The notes beneath the pieces were generated by a model. It made no database searches. It saw only the letters and a list, made by a program, of their open reading frames with translations, and was not told the origin of the DNA. A DNA stretch of 64,000 nucleotides from Parabacteroides sp. AM08-6 (GTDB lineage Bacteria; Bacteroidota; Bacteroidia; Bacteroidales; Tannerellaceae), in contig NZ_QRMP01000005.1 of assembly GCF_003473295.1 (NCBI RefSeq), positions 25,544-89,543 of the forward strand, in the 5' to 3' direction. Position numbers and translations under genes: made by a program. This document shows positions 37,148 through 46,387 of the stretch, piece by piece. Each line of letters begins with the position of its first letter. Positions within the stretch are counted from its first letter, which is position 1.

Positions 37148-37155
37148 TACATTTG
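37148..37155 (+). promoter_or_regulatory. -7 element of mscL
   Basis: TACATTTG, exact consensus, 26 bases before the ATG at 37182. No TTTG is found at the proper upstream distance. Confidence 0.6.
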
Positions 37156-37181
37156 CAGTTATTATATAAAAAAAGATAGTT

Positions 37182-37610
37182 ATGGGGAATATTCTACAGG
37201 AATTTAAGAAGTTTGCCATGCGCGGAAACGTGATAGACATGGCTGTCGGTATCATTATCGGTGCCGCATTTGGTAAGATTGTCACTTCTGTCGTGGCAGA
37301 TATCATTATGCCGGCCGTAGGCTTGCTGGTAGGTGGAGTAAACTTTACCGATTTGAAAATTGTATTGAAACATGCCGTAATGGAGGGAGACAAGGTGATT
37401 ACTCCGGCTGTTTCCATTAATTATGGTAATTTTATACAAGTGACTTTCGATTTCATCATTGTCGCTTTTGCCGTATTCCTGCTTGTCAAGGCTGTAAACT
37501 CGCTCACAAAGAAAAAGGAAGAAGCTCCCGCTGCCCCGGCTCCTCCTCCTGCCGATGTACAATTGTTGACCGAAATTCGCGATTTGTTGAAGGCGAAAGA
37601 AACGGAATAA
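37182..37610 (+). CDS. mscL: Large-conductance mechanosensitive channel
   Basis: A 142-residue inner-membrane channel that opens on membrane tension to release solutes during osmotic downshock. The family signature is clear: [28 protein letters not shown] (TM1, about 6-40). It is followed by a periplasmic loop, TM2 (about 82-100), a Pro/Ala-rich linker and a C-terminal helix ([16 protein letters not shown]). Single gene, convergent with the AI-2E-family permease. Confidence 0.97.
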   Translation: MGNILQEFKKFAMRGNVIDMAVGIIIGAAFGKIVTSVVADIIMPAVGLLVGGVNFTDLKIVLKHAVMEGDKVITPAVSINYGNFIQVTFDFIIVAFAVFLLVKAVNSLTKKKEEAPAAPAPPPADVQLLTEIRDLLKAKETE

Positions 37611-37618
37611 TACATGGA

Positions 37619-37640
37619 AAGCGGATAGGAATATCCGCTT
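37619..37640. terminator. Short hairpin between mscL and the permease gene
   Basis: A 9-base-pair stem AAGCGGATA/TATCCGCTT with a GGAA tetraloop, 9 bases after the mscL stop. Its right arm overlaps the last codon of the convergent permease. The T run is weak, so efficiency as a terminator is uncertain. Confidence 0.65.
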
Positions 37641-38646
37641 ACTCTTTATCTAAAAGCTTATCTTTGAAAATTTTAAAACATAGGATAAAGATGGAAATCA
37701 GAAGTGGGCCGAAAATAATTCCCATAAAACCGAAAAGGGAGAGGCCGATGATGACCCCGAATATTGTGATGAGCGGATGTATATCCGCCATTTTCTTTTG
37801 CAGGATGAAACGTATCAGGTTGTCTATATTCGTGATGACAATGAGTGCATAGGCCGTTAATCCGATGGCATTTACCCAATCACCGGTCAAGGCCATATAG
37901 AGTGCCAGCGGTAGCCATACCAAAGCGGTTCCGACAACCGGTATGATAGTGGCGAAACATGTCAGGAAGCCGAAAAGAAAAGGGCTGGGAACGTTGAATA
38001 TCCAGTATCCCAACAAGGCGATTAGTCCCTGTATGATGGCGAGTAGCGGAATACCGAGGGCATTGGAGGTGACAATCATATTGATTTCCTTCAACACATG
38101 TTTTTTATTCTCTTCGCTGAACGGTAAAATACTATAAACGTATCTTTCCATTTTACTTCCTCCTATCAGCATAAAATAAAGAATCAGTATCAATACCACT
38201 ACATTGATGGCGAAACCGCTGATGCCGCCCATAAGTGCTTGGCCTATCTTCGGCAGGATGGAGACGACAGACATGATATTGGAGGTATCCAATACGTCGT
38301 ACCCGGTACGTTGCTCAATCAGGTGGGCTATATGTTCGATTGATTTTACCAGAATGGTCGGGTCCAAGTTTATGTTTTGCAGTTTACTGACAAAGAGCCA
38401 GACTGCCAGTGATAAGGGTATCAGGAAGCATAAGATTGTTTCGAGCAACAGCAGGATGGCTACAAAACTTTTCCGTAAATGTTTCTTCTCTGTCAGGTAA
38501 AACAGTTGTTTTCGTACTAATATATAAATGGTAGAAGCTCCCAATATACCACCGAGAAAAGGTATGAATTCGATGAAAAGGGTGACTCCCAGTACGATAA
38601 TAATGGTTATCAGAGAGAATTTCCAATATTGTTCTTTTAAGCTCAT
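37639..38646 (-). CDS. AI-2E/PerM-family membrane transporter
   Basis: A 335-residue integral membrane protein with about seven or eight transmembrane segments. Landmarks include VTLFIEFIPFLGGILGASTIYILV near the N-terminus, FLTCFATIIPVVGTALVWLPLALYMA and the C-terminal PLITIFGVIIGLSLFGFMGIIFGPLL, which fits the family. Members have been linked to autoinducer export or sodium/proton antiport, so the substrate here is open. Single minus-strand gene, convergent with mscL. Confidence 0.9.
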   Translation of the reverse strand: MSLKEQYWKFSLITIIIVLGVTLFIEFIPFLGGILGASTIYILVRKQLFYLTEKKHLRKSFVAILLLLETILCFLIPLSLAVWLFVSKLQNINLDPTILVKSIEHIAHLIEQRTGYDVLDTSNIMSVVSILPKIGQALMGGISGFAINVVVLILILYFMLIGGSKMERYVYSILPFSEENKKHVLKEINMIVTSNALGIPLLAIIQGLIALLGYWIFNVPSPFLFGFLTCFATIIPVVGTALVWLPLALYMALTGDWVNAIGLTAYALIVITNIDNLIRFILQKKMADIHPLITIFGVIIGLSLFGFMGIIFGPLLISIFILCFKIFKDKLLDKE

Positions 38647-38727
38647 TTTGTCCTTTTAAATGATATGTGTCATCTGTTTATTGAATAACAAAATGAGTTT
38701 CCAGTATGTTTAAAATAAGGCTTCCGG

Positions 38728-39879
38728 CTATTTTCTTTTGTCTTTGTTCCCTTTTGTCCCAAGCATCTTTTCGGATGAAATGATTTCTCCTTTTAATATG
38801 TGCGGGGTACGGATACCTGGTTTTATTTCTCCGCTACCTACATAAAAAAGAGTTCCTTTTCTGGCAATATGGGTGGTGACGGCAATCGGGAAAGGGGCTG
38901 TTTCTATGTCTGTCAGCTTGTTTGTAATGGTATGATATAAGCGGACTGTATTGTCGAATCCCGGATGTTTGTCCGAACCCGGAATAAGTTCGGGTACTCC
39001 TCCCAGCAAAAGAATATGGTTTGTTCCGGAAGCCAATGCTGTCCCGGCCATGACCGGAAATTCCTGTTTCAGCTTTTTCCATGTATTCAGACGAGGATTA
39101 TAAACATACCCGTCTGTCAGCACCTTTATGTATCCGTCAGCCTTATAATTGCGTCCGCTGAAAAGGTAAAAACAGGTATCATAGCCATCGTTTTGTGCTG
39201 TACTTACCGCATAACCACGGGAAACTCCCGGCCAAGAAGGTAATTCTTTCCATCCTTTTCGACGGTTGGCAAGGTCCAGTACAAAGAAATGACCGGTAGC
39301 TTCCTGCTCGTCCATCTTTTCCTGACCTCCGGCGATATATATTTTATTATTCAGCAAAGTGGCAGTTGCATTTGCCAAAGGAACCGGTAGGGCCGGCCAG
39401 TCCGTATCAATCTTTATTTGTCCGTTTTCCATTTGAATCTGGAATACATCCCGATAACATCGGGCGGAATCGCAACCTCCGATGCATAATATGCCGGAAG
39501 CCAATTCGATGGAATTGCCATATGCCAAAGGATATGGTAAACCTTCCGGCAGTATGGTCCATTTTGCATCCGGCTGGGTGGTATTTATATAATATAAGGT
39601 ACTCCACCATGTCTTATGCCCACCGTTCCAAGGGGGAGCATCCGGAAAATTGGCTCCTCCGGCTATCACCAGATTATCTCCGATAAAACCGGAAAAAGCA
39701 CCGGCTATCCCAATGTTGGCTTTTCCGCCAAGCGCAGGTAGCATCAGTGTATTGTCCCATGTTACTTGTTCCGTTCCGAGATTATCTGCACCTGTTTGGG
39801 GTTCGATGGCTGTCGTTCCGAAGATATTCAGAAAGCCTACGAACAGGATGATTCCTCCGATTTTTAATTTCTTAGACAT
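38728..39879 (-). CDS. Cyclically permuted mutarotase (kelch beta-propeller)
   Basis: A 383-residue exported protein with a signal peptide (about 1-24) and a six-bladed kelch propeller, recognised from repeats such as GDNLVIAGGANFPDAPPWNGG, ILCIGGCD, KIYIAGGQEKM and HILLLGGVPEL. It matches the family related to the sialic-acid mutarotase NanM but with permuted blades. The expected role is to speed anomer exchange of N-acetylneuraminate in the periplasm. No sialidase or nan genes are in this window, so the sialic-acid link is by family only. proC lies upstream, 34 bases away. Confidence 0.85.
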   Translation of the reverse strand: MSKKLKIGGIILFVGFLNIFGTTAIEPQTGADNLGTEQVTWDNTLMLPALGGKANIGIAGAFSGFIGDNLVIAGGANFPDAPPWNGGHKTWWSTLYYINTTQPDAKWTILPEGLPYPLAYGNSIELASGILCIGGCDSARCYRDVFQIQMENGQIKIDTDWPALPVPLANATATLLNNKIYIAGGQEKMDEQEATGHFFVLDLANRRKGWKELPSWPGVSRGYAVSTAQNDGYDTCFYLFSGRNYKADGYIKVLTDGYVYNPRLNTWKKLKQEFPVMAGTALASGTNHILLLGGVPELIPGSDKHPGFDNTVRLYHTITNKLTDIETAPFPIAVTTHIARKGTLFYVGSGEIKPGIRTPHILKGEIISSEKMLGTKGNKDKRK

Positions 39880-39913
39880 ACCCTTATTGAAAGGATTGTT
39901 GTTTATCTTTTTA

Positions 39914-40720
39914 TTATTTGCTTGCTTTCAACCCCCGGATAACGGAAGAGGTGAAGCCGGAAAGTTCCATCTCGTTCAATCCTTTGATGGTGATACCCCC
40001 CGGAGTTGTAACTTTATCGATTTCCATTTCCGGATTACTTTTGTTTTCGAGGAGCAAATCGACCGCACCTTTTACTGTGTGGACTACAATTTCCTGTGCC
40101 TGTTTCGGATAGAACCCCAGTTCGACACCTCCTTCTATGGCTGCACGAATGTAACGGAGGGCGAAAGCGATACCGCTGGAAGCCAATGCTGTTCCGGCTG
40201 TCATCAGCCGTTCTTCTACCAACATGGCATTTCCCAGTTCATTGAAAATACGGATGATTAAATCGGTCTGTTCCGGGGTCGCATTGCGGGCGGCAACGAA
40301 AGTCATGCTACTTAGCACTTCGATAGCCGTATTAGGCATGATACGGAAAATAGTCGGGGTCGCGAGACAATCGTCGAAACCGCTGTTTTTAGTCAGATAA
40401 GTGTTCAAAAGGTCGAATGTGATACCGGCAGCTACGGAAACAATCATTTGTTTGTCGTAGTTCACAACTCCTTTAATTTGGTCGATAATCTCTTCCACAC
40501 GCCAGGGTTTTACCGCAATGATAATGATGTCAGCACCTTTTACTGCTTCCACATTGTTCAGCGAAAGGACGAAATCCGGATTTGTATTTTTTATGTTGTC
40601 CAATGTAGCCTGCGACAGGGCAGTGCAAGTAATATCCGATGCTTTGAATATATTCCCTTTTGCCAGGCCTCGTGCGATGGCTCCACCGATGTTTCCGGCT
40701 CCGATAATCGTGATTTTCAT
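39914..40720 (-). CDS. proC: Pyrroline-5-carboxylate reductase
   Basis: A 268-residue NAD(P)H enzyme for the last step of proline synthesis. The Rossmann start MKITIIGAGNIGGAIARGL, the middle VKPWRVEEIIDQIKG and the C-terminal TVKGAVDLLLENKSNPE...DKVTTPGGITIKGLNEME signature region are all present. In this genome it is apart from proB and proA (about 8 kb away) and precedes the mutarotase gene on the same strand. Confidence 0.96.
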   Translation of the reverse strand: MKITIIGAGNIGGAIARGLAKGNIFKASDITCTALSQATLDNIKNTNPDFVLSLNNVEAVKGADIIIIAVKPWRVEEIIDQIKGVVNYDKQMIVSVAAGITFDLLNTYLTKNSGFDDCLATPTIFRIMPNTAIEVLSSMTFVAARNATPEQTDLIIRIFNELGNAMLVEERLMTAGTALASSGIAFALRYIRAAIEGGVELGFYPKQAQEIVVHTVKGAVDLLLENKSNPEMEIDKVTTPGGITIKGLNEMELSGFTSSVIRGLKASK

Positions 40721-40817
40721 AAGAAATCTCCTTTGTTTTTATGTCTTTTATTCTATAAATGTATGCAATAAGGCAACAAATGTAAATAAAATAATCGTAT
40801 CTCTGAATTGCTTATTG

Positions 40818-40825
40818 TATCTTTG
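40818..40825 (+). promoter_or_regulatory. -7 element of the C1 peptidase gene
   Basis: TATCTTTG, exact consensus, 32 bases before the ATG at 40858. The upstream TTTG element is not evident. Confidence 0.55.
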
Positions 40826-40857
40826 CTGTCAAATTGCTAAACTAAAAAATATATAGA

Positions 40858-42045
40858 ATGAAGAAATTTTGGCTTGCCGGCTTGGTGCTGGCTTTTTCGC
40901 TCTCAACTGTGGGAGCTCAGGAAGCGGGGGAGTATGTGTTTACTCCGGTGAAAGAGTTGAAGATAACTCCGGTAAAAAATCAAAATCGTACGGGGACTTG
41001 TTGGTGTTTTTCTACGATAGGCTTCTTGGAATCTGAGTTGCTACGCCAAGGGAAAGGTGAATATGATTTGTCGGAAATGTATATTGTCAATCATTCTTAT
41101 AAAGATAAGGCTGATAAATATGTACGTTTACATGGAAAACTGAATTTTGGACAAGGTGGTTCCTTCGAAGATGTTTTGGTAGCATGGAAGGAATATGGCA
41201 TTGTTCCGGAATCGGTAATGAAAGGTTTGGAATATGGTGAAGATATGCACGTGCACAATGAATTGAGTGAATTGGCTGAGGCTTACCTGAAAACAATTAT
41301 CCGTAATCCGAACGGAAAACTATCTCCGGTATGGCGTGAGGGATATGATGGTATTATCGATTCTTATTTAGGTAAATTGCCTGAAAAGTTCACTTACAAC
41401 GGTAAGGAATATACCCCGATGAGCTTTGCTAAGGAGCTGGGTTTGAATATAGACGATTATGTTTCGCTGACCTCATATACCCACCATCCTTTCTATACAA
41501 CTTTCCCGATTGAAGTGGAAGATAATTGGCGTTGGGCTGATTCTTATAATTTGCCGTTGGATGAACTGATGGAAGTTTTCGATAATGCCATTAACACCGG
41601 CTATACGATTGCATGGGGAGCCGATGTAAGTGAAAAAGGATTCACCCGCAACGGTATTGCTGTTGTTCCTGATATCAAGTCGATGGAAACATCCGGTTCC
41701 GATCAGGACAGATGGGTCGGCTTGAGCAAAAAGGAAAAAGATGATGAAATCAATAAGATGATTGAAAAACCGGGTTGCAAAGAGTTGACAATCACCCAGG
41801 AAATGCGTCAGAAAGATTACGATAATTATCAGACTACCGACGATCATGGCATGCAGATTTACGGTATTGCCAAAGATCAGACCGGTAAGAAATTCTACAT
41901 GGTGAAAAACTCATGGGGTACGGACAACAAATACAAAGGAACTTGGTATGTATCGGAACCGTTTGTCGCTTATAAAACGATGAATATTGTAGTTCACAAA
42001 GATGCGCTGCCTAAAGCTATCAAAGCTAAACTCGGAATTAAATAA
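40858..42045 (+). CDS. Exported C1B cysteine peptidase (bleomycin hydrolase/PepC type)
   Basis: A 395-residue papain-fold peptidase with a signal peptide (about 1-20, cut after VGAQ). The catalytic triad is visible: Cys in RTGTCWCFSTIGF, His in TDDHGMQIYGIA and Asn in MVKNSWGTDN. The family (aminopeptidase C) usually forms cytoplasmic hexamers; this one is exported, as often seen in Bacteroidales. It probably trims peptides in the periplasm. Single gene with a terminator. Confidence 0.93.
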   Translation: MKKFWLAGLVLAFSLSTVGAQEAGEYVFTPVKELKITPVKNQNRTGTCWCFSTIGFLESELLRQGKGEYDLSEMYIVNHSYKDKADKYVRLHGKLNFGQGGSFEDVLVAWKEYGIVPESVMKGLEYGEDMHVHNELSELAEAYLKTIIRNPNGKLSPVWREGYDGIIDSYLGKLPEKFTYNGKEYTPMSFAKELGLNIDDYVSLTSYTHHPFYTTFPIEVEDNWRWADSYNLPLDELMEVFDNAINTGYTIAWGADVSEKGFTRNGIAVVPDIKSMETSGSDQDRWVGLSKKEKDDEINKMIEKPGCKELTITQEMRQKDYDNYQTTDDHGMQIYGIAKDQTGKKFYMVKNSWGTDNKYKGTWYVSEPFVAYKTMNIVVHKDALPKAIKAKLGIK

Positions 42046-42069
42046 CGAATAATTCAATTCTTATTGAAT

Positions 42070-42110
42070 AAAAAAAGAGGCCTTCAACAAATGTTGAGGA
42101 GCCTCTTTTT
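42070..42110. terminator. Bidirectional terminator between C1 peptidase and NlpE-like genes
   Basis: A long hairpin: outer stem AAAAAGAGGC with GCCTCTTTTT, inner stem around TCAACA/TGTTGA, with A and T runs on the two sides, between two convergent genes. Confidence 0.9.
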
Positions 42111-42143
42111 CAATGTACAAAGATGTGCTGTGAAGATGTATTT

Positions 42144-42710
42144 TTATTGAACGAGTGTTAGCGTGTAATTAAGGTCGGAAGCTGCTTTCTGAAGTTCCTG
42201 GTTCAGCATTGTGAGACTGTCGCCTTCTGCTTGGAAATAGAAAACCATGCTGCCGTCGCTTGGAATAAGTTCGTAAACGACTGCACTTGCATCAGTCGGT
42301 ACGCCTTTTTTAACTTTACGTTTACCGGTAGAGGAGAACGTCTGGTCTTTCCCGTCTTCTGCTTCCAGATAAGTAGCATCTAATTCGTAAACACCGTCGT
42401 CACTATCTTGCTGATAATATAAAGTCAGGTCGTAAACGATACCGGGTCCGTCGGCTGCAGGAACGGTTCCTTTATATTTTTTCTGTACGACAGCGCCCTT
42501 TTTCGGATCTACCTTTAGGGAATCGCGCATGTTGATAGCTTTTACCGGTTTTTCTTTTACGACAGGTAATACAGGTGTTGCCGGCTGTACGGGGACGGTT
42601 TCAAGGGATACACTTTCCTCTTCCACTTCTACGGGAATATTTTTGTTGGCTTTCCCGCTACATGCAGCTAAAAATCCCAGAGCTGCTACTGCAATCAAAT
42701 ACTTTTTCAT
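42144..42710 (-). CDS. NlpE-like lipoprotein lacking the CxxC motif
   Basis: A 188-residue lipoprotein (lipobox LAACS, Cys17) with a Pro/Glu/Val-rich linker (about 20-65). It then has an NlpE N-domain-like fold (YKGTVPAADGPGIVYDLTLYY and later repeats YELDATYLEAEDGKDQTF). In E. coli NlpE the corresponding stretch carries the CxxC copper/redox motif (CADC); here both Cys are replaced (AADG), so disulfide or copper sensing by that motif is not possible. NlpE proteins report envelope stress to Cpx, which Bacteroidota lack. A surface or folding-monitor role is speculative. Confidence 0.8.
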   Translation of the reverse strand: MKKYLIAVAALGFLAACSGKANKNIPVEVEEESVSLETVPVQPATPVLPVVKEKPVKAINMRDSLKVDPKKGAVVQKKYKGTVPAADGPGIVYDLTLYYQQDSDDGVYELDATYLEAEDGKDQTFSSTGKRKVKKGVPTDASAVVYELIPSDGSMVFYFQAEGDSLTMLNQELQKAASDLNYTLTLVQ

Positions 42711-42756
42711 TATTTCTGCTTTTATTTAGTTATTTGAGAACTTTGGACATATAACA

Positions 42757-42795
42757 AAAGTCCCCCCGCATTTTGTTTTGCAGAGGGACTTTTTT
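42757..42795 (-). terminator. Terminator after the DPP IV gene
   Basis: A stem of about 15 base pairs that is fully paired only on the minus strand, where two mismatches become G-U pairs. The loop is AAAACAAA-like. It lies 51 bases past the DPP IV stop, before the NlpE-like gene. Confidence 0.75.
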
Positions 42796-42845
42796 AACTA
42801 ATTGCGAAAGGAATGTGTATGTGATTGTTTGGTGATTGACAGTGG

Positions 42846-45080
42846 TTATTTTCCTCCGGCCGGTAAATGTTCCAACCAGTATTTTGCCATCGACTTGCGG
42901 AGGTGAAGAGTGGTTCCCGGACGTTCGTAAATACCATGGCTACGCATCGGATAGCTGAGTTGGCTGAACATTTTGCCTGCTTTTACCAATTCATTTACCA
43001 GCATTTCGCAATTCTGGTAATGGACATTATCATCCCCAGTTCCATGTATAAGCAGCAGATTCCCTTTCAAGCCTCCGGCATAGGTGATAGGAGAGCCTTT
43101 ACGGTATCCGTCGGGATTGTTTTGCGGAGTATTCATATACCGTTCCTGATAGATTGTATCATAAGTGCGTTGGTCTGCTACGGCGGCGATGGCTATACCG
43201 GTACTGAATACCTCAGGATAACGAAACATACAGTTTAGTGTCTGGCTGCCACCTCCGCTCCAACCGGTAATGCCGATACGTGAAAGGTCGATAAATGGAT
43301 ACCGGCGTGCCATATCCTGTATGCCGCGTGCCTGGTCTTCGGAAGCAAATGTCCCAACTTCCCCATAAATACATTTACGCCATTTGCGGCCTCTCGGAGC
43401 GTTAGCTCCACGGTTTTCAATGCTTACGACAATATATCCCTGGTTGGCCATGTATTGATTCCAAAGGTCACCACCGCCCCATACGTCTTGTACGGTAGAG
43501 CCGGCCGGCTCACCATAAACTTCGATGATGACCGGATATTTTTTTGAAGCATCGAAATTTACCGGTCTAATCATATAAGCATCCAGTTCCAGTTCTCCGG
43601 AAGTGACTTTGACAAACTCTTTCGGATTCAGCCCGAGTGCTGCATATTGTTCTTTTGCTTTTGTGTTTTCTTCAAGCATACGAACCGACTGATGCTTTGG
43701 GAATGAAACCATGTCGATAATAGGCGGAGTAGACGCATTACTATAGGTATGTACGGCCCATTTGCCCGTAGGCGACATGTTATACCGGTGCTGACCCGGT
43801 TCTGTTTCCGGACTTAAACGTTTTGCTTCACCTTTACCGGATAAATTGGCACAATACAAATAGCGTTGTGTGAAATTATCCGGTGAAGCGATGAAGTAGA
43901 CCAATCCTTTCTGTATATCCGTCCCTACCGGTTCGATGTAGTCGAAATCACCTTTCGTAATCGGTTGAATATCTTTTCCATCACGGCTTATACGGTACAG
44001 ATGGCGCCATCCGCTACGTTCACTTTCCCAAGTGAAATAACGGTTCTTATCCAGCCATTGTATATGCTCGTTAACATCCAGCCAGGCAGCATCCGTATCT
44101 GTGAAAATGTTGACAGGGGTTGCATTGCCAATCGTCGCAATCCATACTCTATTTGTATTTTGGGTACGGTTGAGTTGTTGAATAAACAATTCGTTGCTTT
44201 CCGGGATGAAATCCATGCGGGGAATGTAGTTGTTTCTCGGATCTCCGGGAATCTTAATCCAGGTCGTTGTTCCTCCGGAAGCCGGGAGATACCCCACCTT
44301 TACGGCTGAATTTGTTGTACCAGCCTTTGGATAAGGGAAATGTAAAATAGTCGGATAAATAGAGTCGACATTGTTTATTATATCGAACACACCGGTTCCT
44401 TCCGTATCACTCTGCCAATATGCAATATAATTGCCGTCCGGACTCCAGCGGAAACCATCGCGGCAATTGAATTCTTCTTCATATACCCAGTCGAATGTTC
44501 CGTTCACGATAGTCCGGCTACCGTCGTGTGTCAATTGGGTAATTTGACCGATGTTGATATCTTCTACATATATATTATTATTGGATACATAGCCGACCCG
44601 TGTACCGTCCGGAGAGAACTTGGCAAACATCAGGGAGGATTCGGGCAATTCTTTACCCAATTGATGAAGCGTACCGCTTTTTAAGGAGAGTACCCAGTAA
44701 TCCCCTCTTGTGTCGTATCGCCAGACGCGTTTTGTGTTTGTGTAAATCAGTACTTTCTCATTGTCTGCGCTCCATGAAATAGAACGGATGGGGATTGGTT
44801 TGCCGGTTTCTTTGTTGATAAACAGGGTTGAAGGGATAATCACCTCACGTTTATTATCTTTGGCCCGGTAAGCAACGACATCTGTTCCTCCTGTTTCGGT
44901 ATTCCGTTCCAAGCGGCTGTAGCGTTCTCCATCTTTCAGCCAAGTCATAGCACCGATACCCTGGGTTTGAATAAGTTGTCCGGTAATGACTTCTTCTAAA
45001 TCCAGTGTTTTTTGTGCTGAACATACACCGCTCCACATCAGAAAAAAAGCGGTGGCAATGATGAGTTTGTTTAGTTTCAT
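42846..45080 (-). CDS. Dipeptidyl peptidase IV (S9B serine peptidase)
   Basis: A 744-residue periplasmic enzyme that removes X-Pro or X-Ala dipeptides from peptide N-termini. The start is set at 45080 (MKLNKLIIATAFF, signal peptide cut near CSAQ); the frame extends further upstream without support. A beta-propeller (about 50-480) holds the EE-type substrate pocket (DWVYEEEFNCRDGFRWSPDG). The alpha/beta-hydrolase domain has the nucleophile GITGWSGGGSQ, Asp in GTGDDNVHYQN and His in RSHGIYERPG. Homologues in Bacteroidales gut species act on host peptides. Confidence 0.94.
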   Translation of the reverse strand: MKLNKLIIATAFFLMWSGVCSAQKTLDLEEVITGQLIQTQGIGAMTWLKDGERYSRLERNTETGGTDVVAYRAKDNKREVIIPSTLFINKETGKPIPIRSISWSADNEKVLIYTNTKRVWRYDTRGDYWVLSLKSGTLHQLGKELPESSLMFAKFSPDGTRVGYVSNNNIYVEDINIGQITQLTHDGSRTIVNGTFDWVYEEEFNCRDGFRWSPDGNYIAYWQSDTEGTGVFDIINNVDSIYPTILHFPYPKAGTTNSAVKVGYLPASGGTTTWIKIPGDPRNNYIPRMDFIPESNELFIQQLNRTQNTNRVWIATIGNATPVNIFTDTDAAWLDVNEHIQWLDKNRYFTWESERSGWRHLYRISRDGKDIQPITKGDFDYIEPVGTDIQKGLVYFIASPDNFTQRYLYCANLSGKGEAKRLSPETEPGQHRYNMSPTGKWAVHTYSNASTPPIIDMVSFPKHQSVRMLEENTKAKEQYAALGLNPKEFVKVTSGELELDAYMIRPVNFDASKKYPVIIEVYGEPAGSTVQDVWGGGDLWNQYMANQGYIVVSIENRGANAPRGRKWRKCIYGEVGTFASEDQARGIQDMARRYPFIDLSRIGITGWSGGGSQTLNCMFRYPEVFSTGIAIAAVADQRTYDTIYQERYMNTPQNNPDGYRKGSPITYAGGLKGNLLLIHGTGDDNVHYQNCEMLVNELVKAGKMFSQLSYPMRSHGIYERPGTTLHLRKSMAKYWLEHLPAGGK

Positions 45081-45161
45081 TATCGTAATAGCATTATTTA
45101 TGATACAACAAAGAACGGAATGTTTCCTGAAACGGCAAAGTAAAAGGATTGAAAATAAAAT

Positions 45162-45211
45162 AAAAAGAGAGCATTTCAAACGAGTTGAAAACTCTTTGAA
45201 ACACTCTTTTT
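45162..45211 (-). terminator. Terminator of the arginine operon
   Basis: A hairpin combining AAAAAGAG/CTCTTTTT and TTTCAAA/TTTGAAA arms, starting 26 bases past the argD stop on the minus strand and followed by T residues. It separates the arg operon from DPP IV. Confidence 0.75.
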
Positions 45212-45236
45212 TATTAATCAAGAACAACTAAGCGAA

Positions 45237-46364
45237 TTAAGCATTCAGCACTTTACGGAAACGCGCGATAAATTCTTTGGCTTCGTCGATGCTGAGGCAA
45301 AGTGGGGGAAGCAGACGGATTGTATTGGTTCCGGCCACTCCGGTAAATACTTTCTCTTCAAAAAGCAGTTTGCTTCGAACTTCTTTTATCGATTCTTCAA
45401 ATTCTATACCAATCATCAGACCACGCCCGCGGATTTCTTTGATACCCGGCAGTTTGTGAAGTTCTTCCAACAGATAAGCACCAACTTTAGCCGCATTATC
45501 TATCAGTTTTTCATCTTCCATAATGTCCAATACGGCAATTGCCGCGGCACAAGCCAGATGGTTACCGCCGAATGTGGTTCCCAGCATGCCGTAAACAGGC
45601 TTGAACATCGGACTAATAAGCAGACCGCTCATCGGAAAACCGTTGCCGATACCTTTTGCCACCGTGATTAAATCCGGTTTGATACCGGCATATTGATGTG
45701 CGAAGAATTTACCGCTACGTCCATATCCGGACTGGATTTCATCTAAAATCAGGCAAGCTCCGTATTGCGTACATAAAGTACGAAGCTCCTGCATGAACTT
45801 GTCTGACGGAAGCTGGATACCGCCTACTCCCTGAATACCTTCGATGATAACGGAAGACACATCCCCTTTTTTCAGTTCGGTCTCTACGGCTACCGTATCA
45901 TTCAGAGGCAAGTAGGTTACTGCCAGGTCTTCATTTACCGGAGCAATGATTTTCGGATTATCCGTTACTCGAACGGCAGCAGAAGTACGTCCGTGAAACG
46001 CATGTTTGAAAGCGATAACACGTTTTTTCCCATTGTGGAAAGAAGCCAGTTTCAAGGCATTTTCGTTTGCCTCGGCTCCGGAATTTATCAGGAACAGGGA
46101 ATAATCGTCATAGCCACTGGCTTTTCCCAATTTGTCTGCCAACTTTTGTTGCAGGCTGTTGATAACGGAGTTGGAATAGAAACCTAATTTGTTTACCTGC
46201 TCCGTGATTGCTTTTACATAGGTCGGATGACTGTGCCCGACAGAGATAACGGCATGTCCACCGTATAGGTCGAGGTACTCGTTTCCCTCTTTGTCCCATA
46301 CCTGGCATCCTTTGCCTTTTACAATCTCTATATTAAATAATGGATAGACGTCAAATAAATTCAT
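45237..46364 (-). CDS. argD: Acetyl/succinylornithine aminotransferase
   Basis: A 375-residue PLP enzyme that aminates the N-acylglutamate semialdehyde to N-acylornithine. The substrate and cofactor motifs are NSGAEANENALKLA, ILDEIQSGYGRSGKF and the PLP lysine in ITVAKGIGNGFPMSGLL. Given Pro90 in ArgF', the N-acyl group is probably succinyl. It is the last gene of argR-GNAT-argG-argC-argD, 23 bases after argC. Confidence 0.95.
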   Translation of the reverse strand: MNLFDVYPLFNIEIVKGKGCQVWDKEGNEYLDLYGGHAVISVGHSHPTYVKAITEQVNKLGFYSNSVINSLQQKLADKLGKASGYDDYSLFLINSGAEANENALKLASFHNGKKRVIAFKHAFHGRTSAAVRVTDNPKIIAPVNEDLAVTYLPLNDTVAVETELKKGDVSSVIIEGIQGVGGIQLPSDKFMQELRTLCTQYGACLILDEIQSGYGRSGKFFAHQYAGIKPDLITVAKGIGNGFPMSGLLISPMFKPVYGMLGTTFGGNHLACAAAIAVLDIMEDEKLIDNAAKVGAYLLEELHKLPGIKEIRGRGLMIGIEFEESIKEVRSKLLFEEKVFTGVAGTNTIRLLPPLCLSIDEAKEFIARFRKVLNA

Positions 46365-46387
46365 ACTAAATCATCTTTTTGTTAATG

